A stretch of 18,421 nt of DNA from Candidatus Omnitrophota bacterium (GTDB lineage: Bacteria > Omnitrophota > JACPQZ01), in contig JACPQZ010000047.1 in the NCBI GenBank assembly GCA_016190205.1, positions 1-18,421 of the forward strand, written 5' to 3'. The notes under the pieces are model-generated. The model searched no databases, was not told the origin of the DNA, and worked only from the letters and a program-made list of their open reading frames with translations. Shown piece after piece: positions 1 to 6,765 of the stretch. The translations under genes and the position numbers were made by a program. How positions within the stretch are numbered: position 1 is the first letter of the stretch; each line of letters begins with the position of its first letter.

Positions 1-9
1 ATTCGGAGC

Positions 10-175
10 AAATCCGAAATTCGAAATCCGAAATTCAAAGCAGTAGGTTTCGTATTTTGAATTTTGCTCCTTCGAATTTCCTTCGCGCTTCGTATTTCGT
101 ATTTCGAATTTTATCCTTTCGCTCTGGTATCTGGTTTCTGGAATCTTCTGGTATCTGGTTACTGGTTTCTGGTTA
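10..175. repeat. Heptamer repeat block A
   Basis: Tandem 7-bp words in three sub-arrays. AAATYCG-type units lie at 10-37 (four units). TTCGTAT/TTCGAAT units lie at 89-109. CTGGNNN units lie at 124-144 and 148-175, in three plus four copies split by a 3-nt CTT at 145-147. The first sub-array is roughly the reverse complement of the second, so part of the block can fold back on itself. The linker between the TTCG and CTGG arrays (about 110-123) recurs almost unchanged in blocks B (5269-5282) and C (6593-6606), so this is a copied composite element and not random simple sequence. The block runs into the coding frame of the next gene. Units and coordinates were read directly; function is unknown. 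Confidence 0.9.
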
Positions 176-731
176 CTTCGTGCTGCAACTTACTTGTGCT
201 TGGGGTGCCCCGCAGTCCCTCATCGATTACGAGGGCGTCAACCTTCTTAAGTCCGGCCGTGTCATGGGGCCCAAGCACACGGCCAACGATAAGACCGTCT
301 TCTGCGTCAACTTGAGCGGGGAGGCGAACGAGTATCTATTTGGCGGAACCCTCTCGTCTTCCGAGAAGAGGGATCTCTTTAAAAGGGTCAAATACGAGAT
401 CTTTATCGCCAACGTAGACGGGTCGAATCAGAAGCGTCTCACGCAATCTCCGGAAGGGACTTTAAGTTTCGCGCCCCGCTTCACAGGGGATGGAAAAGCA
501 ATTGTCTACAAAGAGATATACTTGACCGAGGAGTATTTGGACAGGCATCCGGAAGAGGTGTTTAAGAATATCCCGGGAACCCCGAAGCTCCACTATACCG
601 GCGAGTATGCGGTTATGTCGGGGCGTTTTATGATGAATTACTTCCGCCTGATTTTGGAAGACGGCGGTGTGACGCGGCTTACCTTTGTAGAAGCGGACGC
701 TTTTTACGCGAGTCAAAAGAAAAAGAAATAG
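57..731 (+). CDS. TolB-like beta-propeller fragment protein, exported (putative)
   Basis: Probable small periplasmic or envelope protein. Residues from about 50 on contain two segments like TolB/PD40 propeller strands: one near residues 115-155 with the pattern IFIANVDGSNQKRLT, followed by FTGDGKAIVYKE, and a weaker one near 195-215 (LEDGGVTRLTF). At 224 residues it is about half of a TolB, so it cannot form a full propeller alone. The start is uncertain. The frame is open from TTG at 57, and residues 1 to about 41 are encoded by heptamer block A, giving hydrophobic 7-residue repeats (GIWLLVS-like) ending in CAWGA, which resembles a signal peptide. A later GTG at 180 would leave too short a signal. 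The TAG stop (729-731) directly abuts the ATG of the ATP synthase b-delta gene, so the two are probably co-transcribed, but no functional link to ATP synthase is evident. Confidence 0.55.
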   Translation: MNFAPSNFLRASYFVFRILSFRSGIWFLESSGIWLLVSGYFVLQLTCAWGAPQSLIDYEGVNLLKSGRVMGPKHTANDKTVFCVNLSGEANEYLFGGTLSSSEKRDLFKRVKYEIFIANVDGSNQKRLTQSPEGTLSFAPRFTGDGKAIVYKEIYLTEEYLDRHPEEVFKNIPGTPKLHYTGEYAVMSGRFMMNYFRLILEDGGVTRLTFVEADAFYASQKKKK

Positions 732-1454
732 ATGCTGATCCCGATCATCCTGTTGCAAATCCTCATCTTTGCGGGCCTCGTCTTCTTCCTGCGGCAAATC
801 CTGACCAAAGACGTCGGACAGGCCACCCAGCACCTTAAACAGCAGGAGGAGGAAACCGCCAAGAAGGAGCAGGAGCTCAAGGCCAAGCTTCAGGATACGG
901 AGAAATACTACGAAGAAACGCTCAAGAAGGCCAACGATGAGTCGGGTCTCATCAAGACCCAGGCCATCAAGGAGATTCATGAGGCCCGGGAGCGGATTTT
1001 GGAGCAGGCCCGCACGCAGAGCGAGGAAATCATACAGCGGGCCAATAAAACGAGCGAGCAGCTGCGGGAGAATGTCCTGACTGATTTGGGCAAAAAGACC
1101 CTGCTCGCCGCCAGCGAACTTTTAAGAAATGCCCTTCCGCCTGCCTTCCGCAGGAAGATCCACGACGACTGGGTAGAGGAGCTTTTGACAAGCGAGCTGG
1201 CCGCTTTGGACCGTATGCATCTGCCGGAAGGCTTGGGTTCGGTGGAGCTCAAAACGGCGTTTCCCCTCACTCCCCAGGAAAAGGGCGCCCTCAAGTCTAA
1301 GCTGAAGGCGCGCCTCAAAAAAGATTTGGAGATTCACGAGGTGACGGACTCGACGCTTGTAGCCGGTGTGGTTGTCACGTTGGGGGGGGTCGTTTTGGAC
1401 GGAAGTCTTGCCAACAAAATTCGGGATGTGGCGGAGAAACATGCGGGCGGATGA
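732..1454 (+). CDS. F-type ATP synthase b-delta fusion subunit
   Basis: Peripheral stalk subunit joining Fo to the top of F1. Residues 1 to about 22 form one hydrophobic membrane helix (IPIILLQILIFAGLVFFL). About 30-120 is a charged, Gln/Glu/Lys-rich coiled coil typical of subunit b. About 130-240 is a delta-like domain ending in the family signature pattern (LVAGVVVTLGGVVLDGSLANKI). At 240 residues it is longer than b (about 156) or delta (about 177) alone but shorter than their sum, so it is a compact fusion. Mycobacteria have a b-delta fusion too, but much longer. The ATG follows the upstream stop with no gap, and the 3' end overlaps atpA by 14 nt, indicating translational coupling. Fusion identity rests on the residue patterns and on its position before alpha, where E. 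coli has b then delta. Confidence 0.85.
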   Translation: MLIPIILLQILIFAGLVFFLRQILTKDVGQATQHLKQQEEETAKKEQELKAKLQDTEKYYEETLKKANDESGLIKTQAIKEIHEARERILEQARTQSEEIIQRANKTSEQLRENVLTDLGKKTLLAASELLRNALPPAFRRKIHDDWVEELLTSELAALDRMHLPEGLGSVELKTAFPLTPQEKGALKSKLKARLKKDLEIHEVTDSTLVAGVVVTLGGVVLDGSLANKIRDVAEKHAGG

Positions 1455-2919
1455 GCTCACGGCGGGGGCGGCAGGCGTCCAGTTCGACATTATGGAGGTC
1501 GGCAGTGTCCGTTCCGTGCGGGAGTTCATCGTTGAGGCCACGGGTTTGCCCTCGTGCATCAACGGTCAGATGGTGTCGTTCAAGCACGGTTTGAAAGGTA
1601 TGGTCATGGGCTTTTCAGGAGATGAGGTGCAGATCCTCGTCTTCGGTTCCAAGGCCGATATCCACGCGGGCGATGAAGTCTACTCGCGCGGGGAACCCCT
1701 GCGCCTCCCGGCGGGCGAGGCGTTCCAGGGCCGCATGGTGAACGCCCTGAGCGAGCCGCAGGACGGTCTGGGGCCCATACAGGGTGATACCCTAAGCCCC
1801 GTCTTCAAGGAGGCGCGGGGCGTGATGGAGCGCAGGCCCGTGGATCAGACGTTGGAAACGGGCTGTAAAATCATCGATGAGATGATCCCCATCGCGAAGG
1901 GACAGCGTCAGCTTATTATCGGAGACCGTTTGACCGGAAAGACCACCATCGGCATTGATACCATCTTGAACCAGAAGGGGAAAGGGGTCATCTGCATCTA
2001 CTGCTGCATCGGAAAAACCTACTCAAGCCTCCTCAAGGTCTTGACGCTCCTGCGGGAGCAGGAGGCGGTTTCCTACACCATCGTCGTGAGCGCCATCGCC
2101 TCCACTTCGCCGGGCGAGCAGTTCCTCTCTCCCTACACCGCCAGCATGCTGGGGGAGTATTTCATGGAGCGGGGCAAGGACGTGTTCGTGGTTTTTGACG
2201 ATCTCACCAAACACGCTTGGATCTACCGTCAGATCTCGCTTCTCCTCGAGCGCCCGCCAGGGCGCGAGGCGTATCCGGGAGACATCTTTTACATCCACTC
2301 ACAGATGATGGAGCGCGCCGGTTACCTCAAGACTGAAATCGGCGGAGGAGGGTCCATGACCTTCTTTCCCATCGTGGAAATCCTGCAGGGGGATGTGACG
2401 GGGTATGTATCCAGCAACCTGATCTCGATGACGGACGGTCAGATCTACCTTTCCACGGCGCTGTTTAACAAGGGTTTTAAACCGGCCATTGACCTGGGGC
2501 TTTCGGTTTCCCGTATCGGGAGCAAGGCCCAGTGGCCGGCCTTGAGGGAGATGTCCAGCCGCCTGCGCCTTGAATTTCTGCAGTACCAGGAGGTCCTCCG
2601 TATGACGCAGCTTCGGGCGACGGGGCTTTCCAAGGAAGCGGAGGAACGCTTAAGGCGCGGCCAGGTCATCAGCCACCTCATCCTGCAGGATAAGAATGAA
2701 CCGGTCTCTATGGAAGAACAGATCATGCACCTCTACGCCTTGAGCCGCGGCGTCCTGGACAACCTGTCCGAATCAGATATCCACGCCTTTAAGAGGAATT
2801 TCTACAAATCCGCTTCCGAGTCCGCTCCGGCCGTCGCCGTGAGACTTCGGGAGGGCAAGGTGTTGAGCGATGACATGAAAAAAGACCTGGATCAGGCGCT
2901 GGCGGGTTACTTTCAATGA
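1441..2919 (+). CDS. atpA: F-type ATP synthase subunit alpha
   Basis: Non-catalytic nucleotide-binding subunit of the alpha3beta3 F1 head. At 492 residues it is close to the usual 500-513. The P-loop is GDRLTGKT at residues 161-168; the usual GDRQTGKT Gln is Leu here. The switch to RPPGREAYPGD and the arginine finger SVSRIG (Arg358, equivalent to E. coli alpha Arg376) are present, so it can complete the beta active site. The start was chosen at ATG 1441: it is preceded by a GGAG-type Shine-Dalgarno at about 1432, and upstream codons in this frame lie inside the b-delta gene. It overlaps b-delta by 14 nt at its 5' end and gamma by 4 nt (ATGA) at its 3' end. Confidence 0.96.
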   Translation: MRADELTAGAAGVQFDIMEVGSVRSVREFIVEATGLPSCINGQMVSFKHGLKGMVMGFSGDEVQILVFGSKADIHAGDEVYSRGEPLRLPAGEAFQGRMVNALSEPQDGLGPIQGDTLSPVFKEARGVMERRPVDQTLETGCKIIDEMIPIAKGQRQLIIGDRLTGKTTIGIDTILNQKGKGVICIYCCIGKTYSSLLKVLTLLREQEAVSYTIVVSAIASTSPGEQFLSPYTASMLGEYFMERGKDVFVVFDDLTKHAWIYRQISLLLERPPGREAYPGDIFYIHSQMMERAGYLKTEIGGGGSMTFFPIVEILQGDVTGYVSSNLISMTDGQIYLSTALFNKGFKPAIDLGLSVSRIGSKAQWPALREMSSRLRLEFLQYQEVLRMTQLRATGLSKEAEERLRRGQVISHLILQDKNEPVSMEEQIMHLYALSRGVLDNLSESDIHAFKRNFYKSASESAPAVAVRLREGKVLSDDMKKDLDQALAGYFQ

Positions 2920-3761
2920 TCGCAACGATCCCACAGCTTAAAAAGGACATGGAGTTCAATACGGGGCTTTTGGCCCTGATCGAGGTGATGAAGAATGTGG
3001 CCGTGAGCCAGTATCAGGTGCTCGAGCGCAGGCTCACCAGCGGAAAGGAGCTCTTTGATCTTTTGGGCTCGTTCTTCGATCTCATTAATCTCAAGCCCCT
3101 GAGGCACCCCTTTCTTACCCCGATGTCTAAAACCGTGTGCGTGGTGGCGGTCACGAGCGATGCGGGCCTTCTGGGGGGCTTGAACAGCCAGGTCCTTTCG
3201 ACTGCGCTGGAGGAGGTGGGGGACCAGCCTGCCAAGATCGTGATCGTCGGCGAGCGGGGGCAGATGTACCTTCGCGACCGGCGCGTGGCATTTACGGGGT
3301 TTGAGGGTATCCAGGACGACGCCAAGCAGGGGCAGGCTGTCCGGCTCGTGGATTACCTGGCCGCAGAGCTTTTGAGAAAAAAGATCGGCTATTTAAAAGT
3401 GATTTATCCCCGGCCGCTCTCCTTCACGCAGCAGCGCATCGATTGTTTGCAAGTCGTGCCATTCGTACGGGAGGAAAAGGACGCGAAGGAGGGACCTAAG
3501 CCGGAATCTTTTATTTGGGAGTCGCATCCGGCCCGGCTCGCGGAGTATCTCATCCGGCTGTGGATGGCCAGGAAGTTCTACGATATCTTCGGTTTGAGCC
3601 GGCTCTCGGAGCTCGCCGCCCGTTATATCCACCTCGAGGAGAGCGCCCGCAAGCTGGAAAAGGAGCAGGGGACTCTGAAACTCAAGTACTTCCGGATGAA
3701 GCACGAGCTCATAGACCGCAATATGCGCGACCTCTTTGCAGCGAGGGCCCTCTATGGTTGA
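2916..3761 (+). CDS. atpG: F-type ATP synthase subunit gamma
   Basis: Central rotor shaft of F1. The 281 residues match the normal length. The N-terminal helix (residues about 1-50) has the family pattern ending [12 protein letters not shown]. The Rossmann-like core carries [10 protein letters not shown], corresponding to the canonical SDRGLCGGLN, and the C-terminal helix (about 225-281) follows the pattern [10 protein letters not shown], where most gammas have a SE(L/M)AAR motif. The sequence is divergent: the C-terminal helix is unusually charged and lacks the common alanine-rich end. The ATG overlaps the atpA stop as ATGA, and its TGA lies 8 nt inside atpD, so alpha, gamma and beta are translationally coupled. 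Confidence 0.93.
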   Translation: MIATIPQLKKDMEFNTGLLALIEVMKNVAVSQYQVLERRLTSGKELFDLLGSFFDLINLKPLRHPFLTPMSKTVCVVAVTSDAGLLGGLNSQVLSTALEEVGDQPAKIVIVGERGQMYLRDRRVAFTGFEGIQDDAKQGQAVRLVDYLAAELLRKKIGYLKVIYPRPLSFTQQRIDCLQVVPFVREEKDAKEGPKPESFIWESHPARLAEYLIRLWMARKFYDIFGLSRLSELAARYIHLEESARKLEKEQGTLKLKYFRMKHELIDRNMRDLFAARALYG

Positions 3762-5157
3762 CCGCGCGAAAGGGGATGGGTTGGGATGGGTTATCTCGGT
3801 GCAGGGCCCTGTGGTGGATGTTAAATTTCCAGCAGATTCTGTATTGCCTAATATCTTCGATGTCCTTTGTACAGAAACGATTGAAGGACAAAAGGTTACA
3901 TTGGAGGTGGCAGAGCATCTGCCGGACCACATCGCCCGTTGCATCGCGATTCAGTCGACCCAAAACGTCCAGCGCCACGCGCAGGTGACCTTAGGGGGCG
4001 GACCCATCAAAATACCCGTCGGCGATTGTCTCTACACGCGGATTGTTAACTCTTTAGGGATGCCCATCGACCAGGCCGGGGAAATCGTTGCGAGTACCTA
4101 TGCACAGATCCGTAAACCCCCCGCGGGCACGCGCGTGAATCAGGCGAAGCTCAAAGGGGAGCGCATTGAGATTATCGAGACCGGCATCAAGGTTATGGAC
4201 CTTTTGTTTCCGCTGGTGAAGGGTGGAAAGACGGGCATCCTGGGGGGTGCCGCCCTGGGAAAAAGTATCCTGACCCTCGAGATCATTCATAATATCGTGA
4301 AGAAGATAAAAGGCACCTGTGTTTTTATCGGGGCGGGGGAGCGCATCCGTGAGGGCAACGAGCTTTACCATGCCCTGACGAAGCACGAGATCCTGGACAA
4401 GGTCATGATGGTCTTTGGACAGATGAATGAGCCCCCAGGGGCCCGCTATGCAGTCGCCATGACCGGGGTGACCGTGGCCGAGCACCTGCAGGCCCAGAAT
4501 AAAGACGTCCTGCTCTTTATCGACAATGTCTTCCGATTTCTGCAGGCGGGGAGCGAGATCTCCACACTCCTCGGCCGGGTTCCTTCGGAGACGGGATATC
4601 AGCCGACGCTGATCTCGGAGGCGAGCGAGTTCCACGAGCGCATCCGGTCCACGCGGGACGTCGGCGGGTCTATCACGGCCTTCGAGGCGGTGTACGTTCC
4701 AGCAGACGACCTGACCGATCCCGCGGTGGTCGCGATTTTCAGCTTTTTGGATTCGATCCTCGTCCTCTCCCGCGAAAGGATTCAACTGGGGCTCTATCCG
4801 GCCGTGGATCCCCTGCTATCCAACAGCGCGAATCTGGATCCGGACATCGTGGGGGAACAGCATTTTAAGACGGCCAGGGAGGTCATTCAGATATTTCAAA
4901 AGTATGAGGAGCTTAGGCGCATCGTGCTCGTGGTGGGGGTGGACGAACTGTCCACGGCGGACCGGACACTCTATGACCGGGCGAGAAAGCTCCAGAATTT
5001 TCTGACCCAGCCGTTTTTCGTGGCGGAGGCCTACACCGGCAAGGGCGGCGAGTATGTGACGCGCGAAGAGACCTTGGAGGGCTGCCGCAGGATCATCGAG
5101 GGGCGTCTGGATCACCTTACGGAGGACCAGTTCTATATGATCGGGAGGGCGCCGTGA
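3754..5157 (+). CDS. atpD: F-type ATP synthase subunit beta
   Basis: Catalytic subunit of F1 (ATP from ADP and phosphate, or the reverse); 467 residues, full length. Residues needed for catalysis by E. coli precedent are kept: P-loop GGAALGKS with Lys170, GER with Glu196/Arg197, and Asp257-Asn258 with Arg261 in the Walker B segment IDNVFRF. Downstream LGLYPAVDP keeps the adenine-pocket Tyr. Differences: the P-loop Thr is Ser, the usual YHEM after the GER motif is YHAL, and the DELSEED torque loop reads DELSTAD (397-403). The start at ATG 3754 lies inside the end of atpG (8-nt overlap) and gives a standard N-terminus running into the [15 protein letters not shown] pattern. No epsilon gene follows, although beta-epsilon is the usual order. 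Confidence 0.95.
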   Translation: MVDRAKGDGLGWVISVQGPVVDVKFPADSVLPNIFDVLCTETIEGQKVTLEVAEHLPDHIARCIAIQSTQNVQRHAQVTLGGGPIKIPVGDCLYTRIVNSLGMPIDQAGEIVASTYAQIRKPPAGTRVNQAKLKGERIEIIETGIKVMDLLFPLVKGGKTGILGGAALGKSILTLEIIHNIVKKIKGTCVFIGAGERIREGNELYHALTKHEILDKVMMVFGQMNEPPGARYAVAMTGVTVAEHLQAQNKDVLLFIDNVFRFLQAGSEISTLLGRVPSETGYQPTLISEASEFHERIRSTRDVGGSITAFEAVYVPADDLTDPAVVAIFSFLDSILVLSRERIQLGLYPAVDPLLSNSANLDPDIVGEQHFKTAREVIQIFQKYEELRRIVLVVGVDELSTADRTLYDRARKLQNFLTQPFFVAEAYTGKGGEYVTREETLEGCRRIIEGRLDHLTEDQFYMIGRAP

Positions 5158-5163
5158 TGCGAG

Positions 5164-5334
5164 TAACCAGATACCAGTAACCAGAAGATACCAGATGCCA
5201 GAAACCAGGAAAAATCCGAAATTCGAACATTCGAATTTGTTTCGTGCTTCGTATTTCGTATTTCGAATTTTATCGTTTCTTTCTGGTATCTGGTTTCTGG
5301 AATCTTCTGGTATCTGGTTGCTGGTTTCTGGTTT
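5164..5334. repeat. Heptamer repeat block B (inverted arrays)
   Basis: Fills the gap between atpD and the first MshEN gene. Left arm: NNNCCAG units at 5164-5184 and 5188-5208, split by AAG at 5185-5187. Centre: AAATCCG/AAATTCG units at 5212-5225, then TTCGTGC, TTCGTAT (twice) and TTCGAAT at 5241-5268. Right arm: CTGGNNN units at 5283-5303 and 5307-5334, split by CTT at 5304-5306. The order is therefore CCAG word, CGAA word, TTCG word, CTGG word, a nested imperfect palindrome that as RNA would make one long stem with an inner stem. The right half is a near copy of block A. The last unit ends 5 nt before the ATG at 5340. No clear promoter or terminator is separable from the arrays. Confidence 0.92.
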
Positions 5335-5339
5335 CTCTA

Positions 5340-5831
5340 ATGGCTGACGGCTTTCGTTCTAAACCCGGCCTCCACCTGGGCGGGATACTGGTCCGGAAGG
5401 GGTATATCACCGAGACCCAGCTCATTTCGGCCCTCGAGGAGCAAAAGAGGACCAAGGAGCTTTTGGGAGAGATCCTGGTCCGGAGGGGGCATGTCACGGA
5501 AGAGCAATTGACGTATGCCCTGGCCGTGCGCTTCCGGATGCCGCTCATTGTGCTGAAGTCCTTCCAGATCGACTGGGAGGTGGCGAAGAAATTCGGTACA
5601 ACCCTTGTGATCGAGCACCGATGTTTTCCTCTTGACGAGGACGAAGAGACGCTGACGGTGGCGATCACGAACCCTTTGGACGCACAGCTCAAAAGCGAAC
5701 TGGGGGCCCGCGTAGGCATGAAGAGAATCAATTTTGTGCTTGTGACCCCGCAGGAGATGCGGGTTGCCATGGAGCAGTACCGGCATAAGGTGATCGATCA
5801 GATACAGTCGAAGCTTAAGAAGCGGGAATAG
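5340..5831 (+). CDS. Stand-alone MshEN / GspE N-terminal domain protein
   Basis: A 163-residue soluble protein made almost entirely of the domain normally found at the N-terminus of GspE/PilB ATPases (T2SSE_N/MshEN). Visible are two tandem helical motifs, LGGILVRKGYITETQL (about residue 12 on) and LGEILVRRGHVTEEQL (about 43 on), then the beta part with LTVAITNPLDAQLKSEL. There is no P-loop, so it is not an ATPase. MshEN domains can bind cyclic di-GMP through paired RLGxxLxxxGx(6)LxxxLxxQ motifs; here the Arg is His in the first motif and Leu in the second, and the final Gln is lost in the second, so binding is uncertain. The frame stays open upstream through block B, but ATG 5340 gives a normal N-terminus and is preferred. 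Its last codons and stop lie in the heptamer array at 5823-5857. Likely a regulator or partner of the downstream GspE. Confidence 0.85.
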   Translation: MADGFRSKPGLHLGGILVRKGYITETQLISALEEQKRTKELLGEILVRRGHVTEEQLTYALAVRFRMPLIVLKSFQIDWEVAKKFGTTLVIEHRCFPLDEDEETLTVAITNPLDAQLKSELGARVGMKRINFVLVTPQEMRVAMEQYRHKVIDQIQSKLKKRE

Positions 5832-5857
5832 GGATTCGGGAAACGGGAAGCGGGAAT
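5823..5857 (+). repeat. Five-unit CGGGAAN heptamer array spanning a stop codon
   Basis: Five tandem 7-bp units: CGGGAAT, AGGGATT, CGGGAAA, CGGGAAG and CGGGAAT. The first unit covers the last sense codons (Arg-Glu) of the upstream gene, and its TAG stop (5829-5831) is formed at the junction of units one and two. The array ends next to the strong Shine-Dalgarno of the following gene. It thus fills the whole intergenic gap between two paralogous genes. Confidence 0.88.
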
Positions 5858-5864
5858 AAGGAGG
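5858..5864 (+). promoter_or_regulatory. Strong Shine-Dalgarno for second MshEN gene
   Basis: AAGGAGG, 4 nt before ATG 5869, starts immediately after the CGGGAAN heptamer array. It fixes the start of the second MshEN gene. Confidence 0.85.
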
Positions 5865-5868
5865 CGCG

Positions 5869-6351
5869 ATGGGAGACATTCCACGGGGGGGAAAACTCCT
5901 GGGAGAGATCCTGGTCGACAAGAAGCTTATTACGGAACTCCAGCTCATCTGGGCCCTGGCGGAGCAGAAGCGCACGAATGAATTTCTGGGGCAGGTCCTC
6001 ATGAAGAAGAAGTACATCTCGGATGAGCAGCTGGCACAGGCCCTGTCCGAACAGTTCGGGATTCCCTATACCACGCTGCGGGCCGAGCGGGTAGACTGGA
6101 ATGCCGTACAAGAGATCAGCCCATCCGTGTGCGTGGAGGGGAGATGCGTCCCGCTCTATAAGGACGAAAAGATTTTGACCATCGCCTCTGTCAATCCCTT
6201 GGACGTTAAACTCAAGAGCGAGGTGGAGCGCGTGGCAGGCTCAAGGCTTGTGCGGTGGGTCATTATCACGCACAAGGAGATGGAGGTCGCCCAGGACGAA
6301 TATCGCAAGGCGGCCCGTAGACGTATCCAGGATAAAATAAAGGGCCCCTGA
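5869..6351 (+). CDS. Second stand-alone MshEN / GspE N-terminal domain protein
   Basis: A 160-residue paralogue of the upstream gene with the same architecture: two helical motifs (LLGEILVDKKLITELQL near residue 10 and FLGQVLMKKKYISDEQL near 41), then LTIASVNPLDVKLKSEVERVAG in the beta part and a basic C-terminal tail. Compared with the MshEN cyclic-di-GMP motif, the leading Arg and the central Gly are replaced in both copies, while the final Gln is kept in both; ligand binding is doubtful. No Walker motifs. The ATG is fixed by an AAGGAGG box 4 nt upstream. Its TGA stop (6349-6351) is the first three bases of a TGAATCG heptamer array. Tandem duplication just before gspE suggests a role in modulating the secretion ATPase (inference). 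Confidence 0.85.
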   Translation: MGDIPRGGKLLGEILVDKKLITELQLIWALAEQKRTNEFLGQVLMKKKYISDEQLAQALSEQFGIPYTTLRAERVDWNAVQEISPSVCVEGRCVPLYKDEKILTIASVNPLDVKLKSEVERVAGSRLVRWVIITHKEMEVAQDEYRKAARRRIQDKIKGP

Positions 6352-6765
6352 ATCGTGAAGCGTGAAGCGTGAAAAAAAGAAACCAGATACCAGTTGCCAG
6401 TAACCAGAAGAGACCAGATACCAGACACCAGGACAAACCCGAAATTCGAATGTCGTCCGCCACAAAAATCGGCGGATCCGCCTCGGGCGGAAAACCCGAA
6501 CAATATCGAAATACGAAATTCAAAACCCAGAGTTTAACATTTCGGATTTCGGATTTTGAATTTGTTCGTGCTTCGAATTTCATATTTCGAGTTTTATCCT
6601 TTCACTCTGGTATCTGGTTACTGGAATCTTCTGGTATCTGGTTACTGGTTTCTGGTTACTCAAGTCGTCTGCTACGTTTCACGAATCACGATTCACGAAT
6701 CACGACGAGGCTCGCATGACAAGGGCTGGCGAGATACGCTTCACGAGATACGAGATACGAAATGG
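6349..6765. repeat. Heptamer repeat block C, three-layer nested inverted arrays before gspE
   Basis: This 410-nt gene-free stretch is almost entirely 7-bp words. Left to right: TGAATCG/TGAAGCG units (6349-6369); NNNCCAG units (6380-6407 and 6411-6431, split by AAG 6408-6410); a CGAAATTCGAA segment; a GC-rich core with TCCGCC/GGCGGA hairpins (6456-6491); ATCGAAA/TACGAAA units (6505-6518); TTCGGAT to TTCGAGT units (6541-6592, with a short break at 6562-6564); CTGGNNN units (6607-6627 and 6631-6658, split by CTT 6628-6630); TTCACGA/ATCACGA units (6678-6705); and GAGATAC-type units (6731-6758). Words on the left reappear as reverse complements on the right in mirror order, giving a three-layer nested palindrome around the GC-rich core. 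The final unit (GAAATGG, 6759-6765) contains the gspE ATG. Confidence 0.92.
6456..6491. repeat. Tandem small hairpins at the centre of block C
   Basis: TCCGCC (6456-6461) pairs with GGCGGA (6471-6476), and the abutting TCCGCC (6477-6482) pairs with GGCGGA (6486-6491). The middle 12 bp (6471-6482) are themselves a perfect palindrome around GGATCC. The element sits at the centre of the nested arrays and does not follow the 7-bp rule, so it may be the older core of the block. Confidence 0.8.

Noticed and set aside
4441-4470. Loss of a phosphate-binding Arg in beta (GARYAVAM where others have an extra Arg)
   Set aside because: Counting against E. coli beta shows the phosphate-binding Asn243/Arg246 are in the DNIYR segment, which is conserved here as DNVFR; the changed Arg is not a catalytic one.
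732-5157. Sodium-type N-ATPase operon
   Set aside because: N-ATPase operons start with beta and epsilon, carry atpQ/atpR and lack delta; here the order is b-delta, alpha, gamma, beta.
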